Source: DATNPX01 sp036702975
Lineage (GTDB): Bacteria; Cyanobacteriota; Vampirovibrionia; Obscuribacterales; Obscuribacteraceae
DNA: 64,000 bases
Assembly: GCA_036702975.1 (NCBI GenBank)
Contig: DATNPX010000030.1
Location: forward strand, 1-64,000
Reading direction: 5' to 3'
The notes under the pieces are model-generated. The model searched no databases. It had not been told where the DNA came from and saw nothing but the letters and a program-made list of their open reading frames with translations. The position numbers and the translations under genes were made by a program. Positions 43,150-51,791 of the stretch are shown piece by piece. Positions within the stretch are counted from its first letter, which is position 1, and every line of letters starts with the position of its first letter.

Positions 43150-44058
43150 TTACTTTTTATCGGGCGCCTGTAATACCTGAATGCATTCTTTGGGCATGGC
43201 ATCTAGAAGCAAAGGTTTGCTTTCCGCGTTATCTAAAATATTCTTGCTAGTTTTCGTCAGCCAACTTTCAATTTCGTCTCCGCAGCCATCGCCTTCAGGT
43301 GGTGGTTCTTGTTCGGCGCATGCTTCGCCTTCCGGACAATGCAATCGTACGTGAATATGATCGTCGTGACCCCACCATGGACGCAGCCGTCTCAACCATT
43401 CTGCATCGGAGCCATCTTGGGCTTTGCAATTACACAAAGCCTTCTTGATAGCAGGCGCAACAAATATTCTGGCTACGCTTTTGTCTTGTGCAGCGTCGTG
43501 AATGAAGCGCGCAATCTTGTCGTTCCAAGCTGCGCTGTTCAATTCGTTCGATTTCGCTTTAAGAACAGATGTTGCCTGCATCGTTGTGTTTCGTTCGTCT
43601 TCATCTAAACGTCGTGGCGGCATTTCATCGAGCCATATATCGACGTCAATTCCCGCTTGGTGCGACGAGTGACCGTTTTTCATCGGACCACCTCGAGGCT
43701 GACTGAGATCGCCCACGAGCAAGCCGTTCCAACCGTTCTTGTATGCTCTTTCCGACAAAGATTCAATGTAGTCGATAAGCAACGGATGTCCCCAGCGACG
43801 ATTGCGCTGCAACCGCATTACTTGCCAGTGATCGCCGTCGATTGGTAGGCCTACGGCGCCGGCGACGCATCCACAAGACGGTGACTTGCTTATAGATCTG
43901 GTCGATTGTGCAGACGGATATTGAGCTTTTCCGAAGACCTCGCTCGCCGCATTTTCAGTTTCGACTGCAGTAGCTGGTTGATTGCAAAAACTGAAGGACA
44001 GCGCACAAACAATTGAAGCCAGCCCTCCTGTAATTAGATTGTTTTGGAGATCCTTCAT
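43150..44058 (-). CDS. mepA: Penicillin-insensitive murein endopeptidase (peptidase M74)
   Basis: A 302-residue zinc peptidase that cleaves D-alanyl-meso-DAP crosslinks in peptidoglycan. A Sec signal peptide ends near residue 32. The M74 domain reads DGDHWQVMRLQRNRRWGHP, then HSSHQAGIDVDIWL for the first zinc ligands and WWGHDDHIHVRL for the last. The length is close to E. coli MepA. GAGATAAAA precedes ATG. Its presence fits a cell with DAP-type, Gram-negative-like peptidoglycan. Confidence 0.93.
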   Translation of the reverse strand: MKDLQNNLITGGLASIVCALSFSFCNQPATAVETENAASEVFGKAQYPSAQSTRSISKSPSCGCVAGAVGLPIDGDHWQVMRLQRNRRWGHPLLIDYIESLSERAYKNGWNGLLVGDLSQPRGGPMKNGHSSHQAGIDVDIWLDEMPPRRLDEDERNTTMQATSVLKAKSNELNSAAWNDKIARFIHDAAQDKSVARIFVAPAIKKALCNCKAQDGSDAEWLRRLRPWWGHDDHIHVRLHCPEGEACAEQEPPPEGDGCGDEIESWLTKTSKNILDNAESKPLLLDAMPKECIQVLQAPDKK

Positions 44059-44152
44059 TTTTATCTCGATTCCGCTGCCTGGCGCTCATGATTGCTGTAC
44101 ATTCGAATCAGGAGACTCGTTGTCTTTACTTCAAAATAAGTCGCTAAAGCCG

Positions 44153-44350
44153 ATGCATAAGCTTATCAGGATCTTGGTCGTCCTTTATTGCATGACTGGA
44201 TTGACAGGTTGCAGCGATGAGAAGCTAGAAGGCAAGGCAAGGATTTTGTCGTGAATATTCTCGAAGGGCAATGCTGATCCTGCATTGGCAGAGCAATTGC
44301 GAAAACATCCGCTGGCGACCAAAGCTTTCGGTGGTGCGCCGAGACAGTGA
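44153..44350 (+). pseudogene. Small lipoprotein gene interrupted by an in-frame TGA
   Basis: From ATG 44153 the frame gives a 33-residue start with a signal sequence and a clear lipobox (L17-T-G-C20, then SDEK) and stops at TGA 44252-44254. The same frame stays open for another 31 codons with protein-like content (GNADPALAEQLRKHPLATKA) until TGA 44348. A 65-residue lipoprotein broken by one stop codon is the simplest reading. Other options are a genuine 33-residue lipoprotein, or a sequencing error. TGA is a normal stop here, since clpS and the sigma gene end with it. No good ribosome binding site is visible. Confidence 0.4.
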
Positions 44351-44387
44351 AACGGAAAGTGTTGAATTTCCATTTGGATGTTCATGC

Positions 44388-44426
44388 AAAAAAACACTGC
44401 CGACAGTTTGGACCATCAGCAGTGCT
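44388..44426 (-). terminator. Rho-independent terminator of the SDR gene
   Basis: On the minus strand CACTGC and GCAGTG pair around an 18-nt loop, followed by seven T. It lies about 70 nt after the SDR stop. Confidence 0.75.
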
Positions 44427-44491
44427 AATATGAGATTAGGAGTTGCGTTTTCTGTTTACTTATACAGTCTCCACCTCCTTTTCGGTTAGGA

Positions 44492-45274
44492 CTAGATTGT
44501 TAAACCGCCGTCGGCACCGATAGTTTGACCTGTGACCCAGCCGCCATCTTGTGATGCTAAGAATGCCACCACATTAGCGATGTCTTCTGGTTCACCAAGT
44601 CGGCCAAGCGGGGTCTTACCGATCATGACCTTTTGCGCTTCCGGTGGCAGTCCGCCGTTCAACATGTCGGTGGATGTCGTTCCAGGTGCAACGTTGTTTA
44701 CTGTGATGTGTCGCTTGCCCAGATCTTGCGCCCAGATGCGCGTTAGTGTGTCGAGAGCGGCTTTGGTTGCCGAGTAAACGCTGGCACCGGCAAGAGTGGC
44801 ACGTGAGACACCTGATGAAATGCTGATGATGCGTCCACCGTCGTTCAAGTGTGGAAGTGCAGCGATTGTAGTGGCAATTACACCTCTGACATTTACGTCG
44901 AATACGCGGTCATATTGATTGATATCAATTTGATCGATAGGGCCCATCTCAAAAACACCGGCGTTGTTTACGAGAATATCGATCTTGCCAAATGCTTTGG
45001 TTGTTTCTTCAACCAAGCGCTTGCCGTCTTCTTCTTTGGCAACGTTACCTTGTACGGCGATTGCTTTTACGCCCAACTCCTTGACCTTTGCTACAATCTC
45101 GTCGGCAGCGCCTTTGTTGTTTGCATAGTTGACGACGACAGATGCTCCCTCGGCCGCCAACCGCAGGGCGATTGCGGCGCCTATTCCCCTGGAACCGCCA
45201 GTGACAATTGCTACCTTGTCCGCGAGTCTCTTTTGAGTGTCGGCTCCCCTTGTTTGTTCTTTAACAGCAGTCAT
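44492..45274 (-). CDS. Short-chain dehydrogenase/reductase
   Basis: A 260-residue classical SDR. It has the cofactor motif TGGSRGIGA (25-33), NNAG (103-106), and the catalytic S154, Y167 and K171 (YSATK). A C-terminal DGG region is typical of FabG-like 3-oxoacyl reductases and glucose dehydrogenases. Absence of Asp after the second strand (VVVNYANN) suggests NADPH. The substrate is not known. AAGGAG stands 9 nt before ATG. Its promoter carries a palindrome with core GACCGGTC that fits a TetR-type operator, so it may be inducible. Confidence 0.9.
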   Translation of the reverse strand: MTAVKEQTRGADTQKRLADKVAIVTGGSRGIGAAIALRLAAEGASVVVNYANNKGAADEIVAKVKELGVKAIAVQGNVAKEEDGKRLVEETTKAFGKIDILVNNAGVFEMGPIDQIDINQYDRVFDVNVRGVIATTIAALPHLNDGGRIISISSGVSRATLAGASVYSATKAALDTLTRIWAQDLGKRHITVNNVAPGTTSTDMLNGGLPPEAQKVMIGKTPLGRLGEPEDIANVVAFLASQDGGWVTGQTIGADGGLTI

Positions 45275-45305
45275 TTTCCATTGCTCCTTACGGGACTATG
45301 CTGTT

Positions 45306-45334
45306 ATAGTAGACCGGTCAACTATTTCGGTCAA
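45306..45334 (-). promoter_or_regulatory. SDR promoter with overlapping palindromic operator
   Basis: TTGACC (45329-45334) and TACTAT (45306-45311) on the minus strand are separated by 17 nt. The palindrome TAGT-n-GACCGGTC-n-ACTA at 45307-45324 covers the -10 box and most of the spacer. A repressor bound here would block transcription. The remaining 230 nt to the next gene show nothing else. Confidence 0.6.
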
Positions 45335-45567
45335 TAGCTATAAATAGTGAGTTTCAATTGTTGAGTTTTTCCTAGATGGCGACGACATAAGGGTCTTGCG
45401 AGTTCAAAAAGAAACTCTTATCGAAAGCTTAAATTCTAGGGAAATGGGCGGATCGTTGAAGAGGTAGCGATGCAGCAACCACCGGTGCTTCTTGGTATTG
45501 GCCAGACTGCCTGTCGGGCTATGGATGAGACGGGTCTAGCAGTTGGACATAGCCAGCCGACTCGCCA

Positions 45568-46662
45568 TCATTTATTCATGTAATTCTTGTGCACCTCGAC
45601 AGATCTGTCTTTATCGAGCGTGTAGAAGACGATGTTTTTGCCGTCTTCTTTGCTATAGACATTCGAGTGTTGTGTATTTACTTCACTCTCCTTCTTCTTG
45701 GGTGCCTGCTCCGCTTCCTCAAGACACTTGCGCACGTCGCTTGCGTTCAGCTTTCGGCCGATAGACTTCTTACTTGCGCCTGCGTTTGAACCAGCGGCGC
45801 CACCATTGGCACCCTCAGTTACTGCTTCTACGGCGCTTGCGTTGAGCATCTTCGGCCATAATTTCCTGAATAGATCGTGGGAAGCATAGACATCGGCGCT
45901 ATTGATTTTGCCATTGATGGCAAACGCGTAACCGATTGCGTCTTTCTCAGATTCTCCAATTTTTTGCAAGTCTTGAACAATCTTAGTTGTTGCTTGTTTT
46001 ACGTCTTTATTTTCGAGCGTCAGTTCATAACTTGTCGGAGAAGCCGTAGCTTCCACCGGTTTTGCGAGCACTTTGCCTAGTTTGGATTGTGCATTAGAGA
46101 CCGCGGCCCACACGTCAGATTGGTTGTTTGCTTGTTTGGCGGCCAATTTGATCTGTTTTCCTGCAAGCGCATAGTCGGCTGATTCAAAGTTTTTGTCAGA
46201 TTCGCTACCACGTCCAGACCAGCGCCCGTGCTCGACGCAAAATGCTGGCAGTGCTGCATTTTTTTGATTTGGCTGCAGAAGCATGTCCTGCTGCATTGTG
46301 CGATCTTGGCGCCCACCTTTGACAATGTCGCCGCCCTGTATGAATACGACCGAGCCACTGAGATTATCGATGCTGAGGTTATTAACATTGCCGGTTTCAT
46401 GCACCACGACTTTTTTCTGATCCAACGCTTCCTGCAACGTCAGGTATGTTTGTCCTTTGATTTGATCTTTGCCATGGATCATAAAGACGCTCAAATTGCC
46501 GCTGTTGTAAGGTCCTGTGATTACTGTCGCTGCTGAATTCTGAGTGGCGGCATCGACCCGAGCGTTGATGTTGACTGCTGACAGCGCCAGCAGTGCCGAT
46601 AGAAGAACGAGCGGTTTTATAAATGGCTTCCTTTCCTGACCGGCAACGCACAAAACTTTCAT
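45568..46662 (-). CDS. Exported DUF6569 (ARPP-1) family protein
   Basis: A 364-residue protein with an N-terminal signal segment (PLVLLSALLALSAVNINARVDA). The DUF6569 core shows GGDIVKGGRQDRTMQQDMLL and a following ALPAFCVEHGRW, both typical of the family. The C-terminal region contains a Gly/Ala/Asn linker and a charged tail. Function is unknown. The start is ATG 46662, with AAGAGGTG just upstream; ATG 46677 is less well placed. Isolated, with its own transcription unit. Confidence 0.82.
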   Translation of the reverse strand: MKVLCVAGQERKPFIKPLVLLSALLALSAVNINARVDAATQNSAATVITGPYNSGNLSVFMIHGKDQIKGQTYLTLQEALDQKKVVVHETGNVNNLSIDNLSGSVVFIQGGDIVKGGRQDRTMQQDMLLQPNQKNAALPAFCVEHGRWSGRGSESDKNFESADYALAGKQIKLAAKQANNQSDVWAAVSNAQSKLGKVLAKPVEATASPTSYELTLENKDVKQATTKIVQDLQKIGESEKDAIGYAFAINGKINSADVYASHDLFRKLWPKMLNASAVEAVTEGANGGAAGSNAGASKKSIGRKLNASDVRKCLEEAEQAPKKKESEVNTQHSNVYSKEDGKNIVFYTLDKDRSVEVHKNYMNK

Positions 46663-47058
46663 AGTGCACCTCTTCACTGAACCTTTGTGAGTTCAGCCTA
46701 CCGTGCCGCTAAAACTCAAATGAGGTGGCAAGCGCTGAATGATATTCAGGGTATTTACCGGAGCCGATCCCGTGCTTCAACAAGCACAAGTCCGCGCAAA
46801 TCTTGCCCGCTGCTGCAGTCAGAAGCGCCAGCAAAAACGCATGAGAAATTATTGCCGCTTGTGTCGGTTTGATTACCGAAAAAGATGGCAAAAATTGTGT
46901 CAGAAAATACTGCGAAGATCTATCACTACTGCACATTTTCTCCCCAATTGACTGCTAACTTGAGAAGGCGTTGGGTAAGACAAAACAAAGCGCATTTTTT
47001 GAAGATGACACCCTGCGTTCTTTAGCTTCGATATTTAGCCCATGGGCAGGAGCTGACA
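46663..47058. other. Divergent intergenic region, no supported gene
   Basis: 396 nt lie between the DUF6569 gene (minus) and the membrane protein gene (plus). Promoters for both should be here, but no strong -35/-10 pair is clear. Small open frames in it lack ribosome binding sites. Confidence 0.6.
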
Positions 47059-48072
47059 GTGTCAGAGAATTTGGCAAAAGATCTGAGAGCGCTGACAGAG
47101 TTAACGGGAGAACTCCCTCAAATAGTCGTTGCCTATTGTAGAAAACATTCTTCGCTATTTTTTCTCGTCGCCTTCAGTCTCGCTTGTTTGGTAATTTCAA
47201 CTGTTGGTTTGTTCCTTGACCCCCGAATCATCAACGGTGAGCATGCTTGGATAAAACCGTTCAAATTTAGCTGTTCGCTGACCATATACGGACTCACGCT
47301 TTTCTGGTTCTCGCACTACCTAACGAAACATAAACGCTTCTTCAAGCGTGTCTGTCAGGCTTCTGCTATTGGTGCGGGCATTGAGCTGCCCTCTATCATG
47401 GTCCAGGTTGTGAGAGGCACCACAAGTCACTTCAACTATGCAACGACCTTTGATCACGTCATGGCTATGATAACGGTTTCGGCGATTATGCCTGTTGCTT
47501 TTGGAGTCGTAGCGCTATTCATCATGCTTTTGAGAGAAGAACGTTTGCCTCATGTTCTCGGACTGTCGCTACGTTGGGGTGTCTTCATCACAATCGTCGG
47601 GTTTGTCCCCGGCATCATTATGTTATTACCGGAACGAATGCAGGAGATGATTCAGTTTTGTAGTCAGGTCAACGGTCATTCAGTCGGTCTGGAAGGTGGC
47701 GGACAGGGTTTGCCGTTTCTCGGTTGGAGCGCGGTGGCTGGTGATTTGCGCGTGGCGCATTTTCTTGGCATTCATGGCTTGCAAGCGCTGCCGTTTTTCG
47801 GACTTTTTCTTGAGAGTTTCGCCACACGTCTGACCCTGCTGCGACAGAAATTGATGGTCTGGAATTTTGGTTTCCTCTATCTTTCGTTCGTACTCGTTCT
47901 CACGTGGCAGGCTTTGTGCGCTGAATCAATTCTTGCTCCAAGTCTTGGCACCATCATTGTTGCGTTGAGTGTTTTGTTGGTTTGCGTGTTGGCTGCTGCT
48001 TGCATTCTGTGGCTGCCGTCGACAGTCGCTCCGGCATTCGTTGCGGCGACGGCCGACGAGAGGCTCGAATAA
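47059..48072 (+). CDS. Multi-pass membrane protein of unknown function
   Basis: A 337-residue protein with about eight hydrophobic segments (for example SSLFFLVAFSLACLVISTVG, ITVSAIMPVAFGVVALFIML, GTIIVALSVLLVCVLAAAC). Charged or polar features between helices include EHAWIKPFKFS and GIHGLQALPFFGLFLES. I do not recognise a named family. GTG 47059 has GCAGGAG 6 nt upstream. It lies 98 nt before the vWA gene on the same strand, so it may belong to the same transcript, but no functional link is established. Confidence 0.8.
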   Translation: MSENLAKDLRALTELTGELPQIVVAYCRKHSSLFFLVAFSLACLVISTVGLFLDPRIINGEHAWIKPFKFSCSLTIYGLTLFWFSHYLTKHKRFFKRVCQASAIGAGIELPSIMVQVVRGTTSHFNYATTFDHVMAMITVSAIMPVAFGVVALFIMLLREERLPHVLGLSLRWGVFITIVGFVPGIIMLLPERMQEMIQFCSQVNGHSVGLEGGGQGLPFLGWSAVAGDLRVAHFLGIHGLQALPFFGLFLESFATRLTLLRQKLMVWNFGFLYLSFVLVLTWQALCAESILAPSLGTIIVALSVLLVCVLAAACILWLPSTVAPAFVAATADERLE

Positions 48073-48170
48073 CTGCGAGCCACTCTATCTGCTTGTTTCT
48101 CTGCCGTATTCCGCCACCTCTTCCTCAAGTGCAGCAAACAGCGCCTCGGCGTCATGGCATAATACTTCCC

Positions 48171-49013
48171 ATGCCATACGTCGCTGAAATCAGCCGCGCC
48201 AATCCATCTTGCTTTATTTTTCTCATCGACCAGTCCGGGTCGATGCAAGAGCCGTTTGGCTCAATAGACGGGCAGAAGACAAAAGCTGCCAGCCTCGCCG
48301 ACGCAATTAATCGGCTCTTACAGAACCTCGTTCTCAAGTGTGCAAAGTCGGAAGGCATTCGCGATTATTATCACGTCGGGGTCATCGGCTATGGTGGTCA
48401 GGGGGTGCGCCCGGCCTTCACCGGTGCTCTTCAGGGAAAAGAATTGGTTCCGATTTCAGAGATTGGTAATCATCCTGCTCGCCTGGAAGTACGCACCAAA
48501 ACCGTCGAAGATGGAGCCGGCGGCATGATGGAGCAGTCGGTAAAATTCCCCATCTGGTTCGAGCCACTAGCAGTTGGTGGCACCCCGATGTGCACTGCCT
48601 TGCATCGAGCTTCGAATATTGCTGTCGCCTGGTTAGCCAATCATCCGAACTGTTTTCCTCCTATTGTGATCAATATTTCAGATGGAGAATCGTCGGATGG
48701 CGATCCCTTCAATCCAGCTTACGATTTGATGACTTTGTCGAGTTCCGATGGTGAGGTCTTATTGTTTAACTTGCATCTATCATCGTCTAATCATCGACCA
48801 ATTGAATTTCCAGAAAATGAGGATGTGCTGCCGGACAAGCACAGCAAGCTCTTGTTTAGCATGTCTAGCCCGTTGCCGGACTACATGCGCAAAGTGATTT
48901 CTCAGGAAGGCGTGGATGCTTCTCTCAACACCCGTGGCTTTGTATTCAACGCCGATATGACTTCAGTAATCAGGTTTTTAGATATCGGCACGCGTCCGGC
49001 GAACTTGAGGTAA
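48171..49013 (+). CDS. vWA domain protein (TerY/YegL-like)
   Basis: A 280-residue soluble von Willebrand A domain. The metal-ion site is DQSGSM (D-x-S-x-S) at about 20-25, with GGTPMCTAL and ISDGESSDGDP supplying the other metal contacts. The layout is that of TerY/YegL proteins. ATG 48171 is chosen because the domain begins right after it; the open frame extends upstream without domain content. The PP2C gene follows after 7 nt, and this adjacency is the conserved pair seen in yegK-yegL and TerY-P modules. A partner kinase is not adjacent but is encoded at 37375-39360. Confidence 0.88.
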   Translation: MPYVAEISRANPSCFIFLIDQSGSMQEPFGSIDGQKTKAASLADAINRLLQNLVLKCAKSEGIRDYYHVGVIGYGGQGVRPAFTGALQGKELVPISEIGNHPARLEVRTKTVEDGAGGMMEQSVKFPIWFEPLAVGGTPMCTALHRASNIAVAWLANHPNCFPPIVINISDGESSDGDPFNPAYDLMTLSSSDGEVLLFNLHLSSSNHRPIEFPENEDVLPDKHSKLLFSMSSPLPDYMRKVISQEGVDASLNTRGFVFNADMTSVIRFLDIGTRPANLR

Positions 49014-49020
49014 TGGTTAC

Positions 49021-49764
49021 TTGGCTTTCATGCATGTTACTTGCAAAACCTTTTGGTTGCACAAGCATGGCAATGCAGCGGATGATTACGAAGATGCGGC
49101 GTATCCAGCCAATACCGTAGACACGCAGTGCGAAAATTTTCGATGTGCCATCGCGGATGGTGCCACCGAAGCGTCCTTCTCCGGACTTTGGTCTAACATA
49201 CTCGTAGAAGGTCTTGTCTACGGCACTGACATTTCTCAGCTCAGGCGTGAATTTGCCAGCAAAGTGGGCATGAAAGTTTTGCCCTGGTATGCAGAGGAGA
49301 AGTTGCAAGATGGAGCCTTCTCTGCGGCCGCCGTTTTAACTATTAGTTGCGACAACTTAGAACGACGCATTTGGCAGACGAGTGCGATCGGTGATTGCTG
49401 CGTCATGCACGTTCGAGAGAACCTACTGGTGAAGAGCTTTCCGGTCGAACGTCCGGAAGATTTCAATAACTCTCCCCTATTGCTCGGCAGCGTTGCGACC
49501 AATGCCTCGAAGCCTGAACCGATGCAAGAGCATGGCGGTAATTGGCTGCCGGGTGACAAGTTTTTGCTGATGACTGATGCACTAGCCTGTTGGACTCTAA
49601 AAAGGTTGCGTGACCATAATGATGCCTTTGTATTGCTCGAAAGTTTGTCCGACTTCGACTTGTTCAAAGACTTTGTCGCAGAACAACGAGCGACTCTCGA
49701 TGAGGAAGGTCGCTCGTTGCTAAAAAATGACGATGTGACTCTTATGCGACTGGCTGTTGACTAA
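49021..49764 (+). CDS. PP2C-like serine/threonine phosphatase (YegK-like)
   Basis: A 247-residue PP2C-fold protein. It has the first metal-binding Asp in IADGATEASFSG, SAIGDCCVMHV, the central MTDALACW, and the C-terminal NDDVTLMRL, which together make the metal site. ADGATE...SFSG resembles YegK more than house-keeping PP2Cs. TTG 49021 is used because GAGG lies 10 nt upstream; ATG 49030 is possible. It would dephosphorylate targets of the cognate kinase. Its stop overlaps that of a small convergent membrane-protein gene by 4 nt. Confidence 0.85.
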   Translation: MAFMHVTCKTFWLHKHGNAADDYEDAAYPANTVDTQCENFRCAIADGATEASFSGLWSNILVEGLVYGTDISQLRREFASKVGMKVLPWYAEEKLQDGAFSAAAVLTISCDNLERRIWQTSAIGDCCVMHVRENLLVKSFPVERPEDFNNSPLLLGSVATNASKPEPMQEHGGNWLPGDKFLLMTDALACWTLKRLRDHNDAFVLLESLSDFDLFKDFVAEQRATLDEEGRSLLKNDDVTLMRLAVD

Positions 49765-49979
49765 GCCGCATTCTTGCCGGGATGTGGATTGTACAACTGC
49801 TTCGTTGTAGGCATTTGTACGATCGAATTGTCGTGATTGCTGTAGGAGTATTGGTTGCCTTCATAGGTGCCCCAGGGATCGCCTTTGATCTTATAGACAT
49901 CAGGCTCTTTAATAAACACATACCAGAAAGCGAAATAGAGAATGGCCAGCTCAAACCCAATCAACAACCATTCAAACAT
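49761..49979 (-). CDS. Small single-pass membrane protein
   Basis: A 72-residue protein with one N-terminal membrane helix (MFEWLLIGFELAILYFAFWY) and a Tyr/Asn-rich C-terminal tail (GDPWGTYEGNQYSYSNHD). GGAGGTATCGCT before ATG 49979 is a strong ribosome binding site. No family recognised. The upstream in-frame extension to 50051 lacks such a site. Confidence 0.7.
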   Translation of the reverse strand: MFEWLLIGFELAILYFAFWYVFIKEPDVYKIKGDPWGTYEGNQYSYSNHDNSIVQMPTTKQLYNPHPGKNAA

Positions 49980-50491
49980 AGCGATACCTCCAGGAGCCCC
50001 GGCTCCCTTTGATGATGCTGCTCCAATCTTGCGACTCCTGTTCGGAATCACTTGTTTGTTTCAGCGCTCTTTTGTGAATTGACTCTTTTTACTAACCGTA
50101 TGTGGTGCCTAATTCGCCAGTTTTGTTCCGGGATGGTGACGTCTTAGCGTTCTATTAGCAACCCGAAATTCATTCTCCACACTCGGTCCGTGGACTTTTT
50201 CGACCGCCTCCGATTTCTAAATTCGGTCGCTTTTGTCCTCGCATCGATAGTATAAATCTGTTTCGCCAATTAGCAATATTGAGTTAACCTTGCCCGACCG
50301 AATTAATGTGGTTTTTGAGCGACATGTCGGAACAAATCTATTTACTAGTAGTCTGTATGTCTTTCTTCCAAACGCGGAAACGCCCAAATAATGGCATAAA
50401 TCAGACTTCTTATAATGTTGCTCCAAGAAGTGGAACAATAATTGAAGTAGCGAGCTCCACTTTGCGGCTGCAAAGAGGAATACCGGAAGAA
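49980..50491. other. Intergenic region with possible promoter, no supported gene
   Basis: 512 nt between the small membrane-protein gene (minus) and the PEBP gene (plus). A hairpin CGACCG/CGGTCG followed by CTTTT lies at 50201-50234. TATAAT occurs about 80 nt before the PEBP start with a weak -35. Nothing else is convincing. Confidence 0.5.
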
Positions 50492-51055
50492 ATGTTTAAA
50501 ATTGATCTTGGCGAAGTTGTTATATTGCGCCCGCAAAGCTTTAATTCGCATTGGGTTCGGGCGTTTTTACTTTGTCTGATTTTAGCGTCATGTTGTCAAG
50601 CGGCTATTGCTTCTGCAATGACACTGGCAACCTCTTCGTTCAAAAATAACGGACCGATTCCTGCGGAGTTTGTTCGCTCATCGCCAGCTCTTGAATGGGG
50701 CGGAGCGCCTAAAGGCACCAAGTCATTTGCGATCATCTGTCACGATCCTGATGCACCCAACGGTGACTTTGTGCATTGGCTTGCCTACGATATTCCTGTG
50801 GCCAGGTTGATTTTGCCTGTGGACGCAGGGAATTCGGCTCAGCAGGAGTTCCGGCAGGGCATCAATGGATTCGACCGTCTGGGCTGGACCGGTCCGATGC
50901 CGCCGCCAGGAAAAGTTCATCATTACTACATTACCGTTTATGCGCTTAACTCATTGCTTGGTGATCTGCATAAGCCGAAAATTGATACGTTGAAGAGCGC
51001 GATGAACGGCCACGTCTTGGCGCAGGCAAGTCTCATGGGCACCTTCAGCCGTTAA
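50492..51055 (+). CDS. PEBP (YbhB/YbcL, Raf-kinase-inhibitor-like) protein
   Basis: A 187-residue protein. From about residue 43 it is a standard bacterial PEBP domain: SPALEWGGAPKGTKSFAIIC, then DPDAPNGDFVHWLAYDIP (the ligand-binding DPDxP and HW motifs) and GPMPPPGKVHHYYITVYAL. PEBP proteins bind anionic groups; the function in bacteria is unclear. The N-terminus from ATG 50492 has an unusually long n-region, then AFLLCLILASC, which could be a signal peptide or a lipobox. GGAAGAA is upstream. If translation began at ATG 50618 the protein would be cytoplasmic. Confidence 0.85.
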   Translation: MFKIDLGEVVILRPQSFNSHWVRAFLLCLILASCCQAAIASAMTLATSSFKNNGPIPAEFVRSSPALEWGGAPKGTKSFAIICHDPDAPNGDFVHWLAYDIPVARLILPVDAGNSAQQEFRQGINGFDRLGWTGPMPPPGKVHHYYITVYALNSLLGDLHKPKIDTLKSAMNGHVLAQASLMGTFSR

Positions 51056-51241
51056 GCGTAAGTTTTGCGGATACCTTATAATGCGGCATTACATGCGTTA
51101 GGATCTGTGTCACTCTGCTACACCGCAGTTGATGAGCGCGGACGAAAAGTCTAAATGTCCGATTATCCGAATTTAGCGTTTAACGCCGCTCCCTTATTCA
51201 GTTTATATAGTGATGGTGCAAAAGCACGGGAAGAATTCAAG

Positions 51242-51787
51242 ATGACAATTGCCAGAAAATCTCAGTTCCGTATCGCTCTGTTGGCTCTTGCCGTTTCGTT
51301 TGTGGCATTTTCAAATGACAGATCGCCGGTGGCTTATGCTGCCGATGCTGTTGTTGATGCTCAATCAGCTAATGAAGGTAAGGCGGCAGAAAAATCTGGC
51401 GAGATCGATTGGCAGCCCGATTTCGATAAAGCTCTTTTAGAAGCAAAAGAGCAGAATAAGTTCGTGTTGGTGGATGTCTTCACTGATTGGTGTGTCTACT
51501 GCAAAAAGCTTGACCGTGAGGTTTATACTGATCAGGCTGTTTCGAAGTATTTGCGTGATAAGTTCATTTGTGTGCGAGCAAACGCGGAAGACAACGCCCA
51601 GGGCGAAGCATTTTCAAATAAATTCGATGCTCATGCCTTTCCCACAATTCTTGTGTTTGATTCCCAAAACAAGAAGGAAAAGCCGGTTGCGCGAATTTCA
51701 GGTTACTTGCCGCCGAAAGACTTCAACACTGCCATTCACAGCATTGCTGAATCCAAAAAATACAAGCAACCCAAGCACAAGAAGTAA
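51242..51787 (+). CDS. Exported thioredoxin-fold protein
   Basis: A 181-residue protein with a signal peptide (1-34, ending AYAA) and a thioredoxin-like domain of the thioredoxin_7/DsbD-gamma type. The redox pair is C84-V-Y-C87 (TDWCVYCKKLDREVY) and the cis-proline lies in AHAFPTILVFD. It probably reduces or isomerises disulfides outside the cytoplasm. ATG 51242 has GGGAAG upstream; the open frame from 51155 lacks one. It ends 4 nt from the stop of the convergent methyltransferase. Confidence 0.88.
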   Translation: MTIARKSQFRIALLALAVSFVAFSNDRSPVAYAADAVVDAQSANEGKAAEKSGEIDWQPDFDKALLEAKEQNKFVLVDVFTDWCVYCKKLDREVYTDQAVSKYLRDKFICVRANAEDNAQGEAFSNKFDAHAFPTILVFDSQNKKEKPVARISGYLPPKDFNTAIHSIAESKKYKQPKHKK

Positions 51788-51791
51788 CCCC

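Noticed and set aside
44252..44254. Selenocysteine or recoded TGA in the small lipoprotein
   Set aside because: No SECIS-like element was seen, the position is not a known Sec site, and TGA is used as a stop by neighbouring genes.
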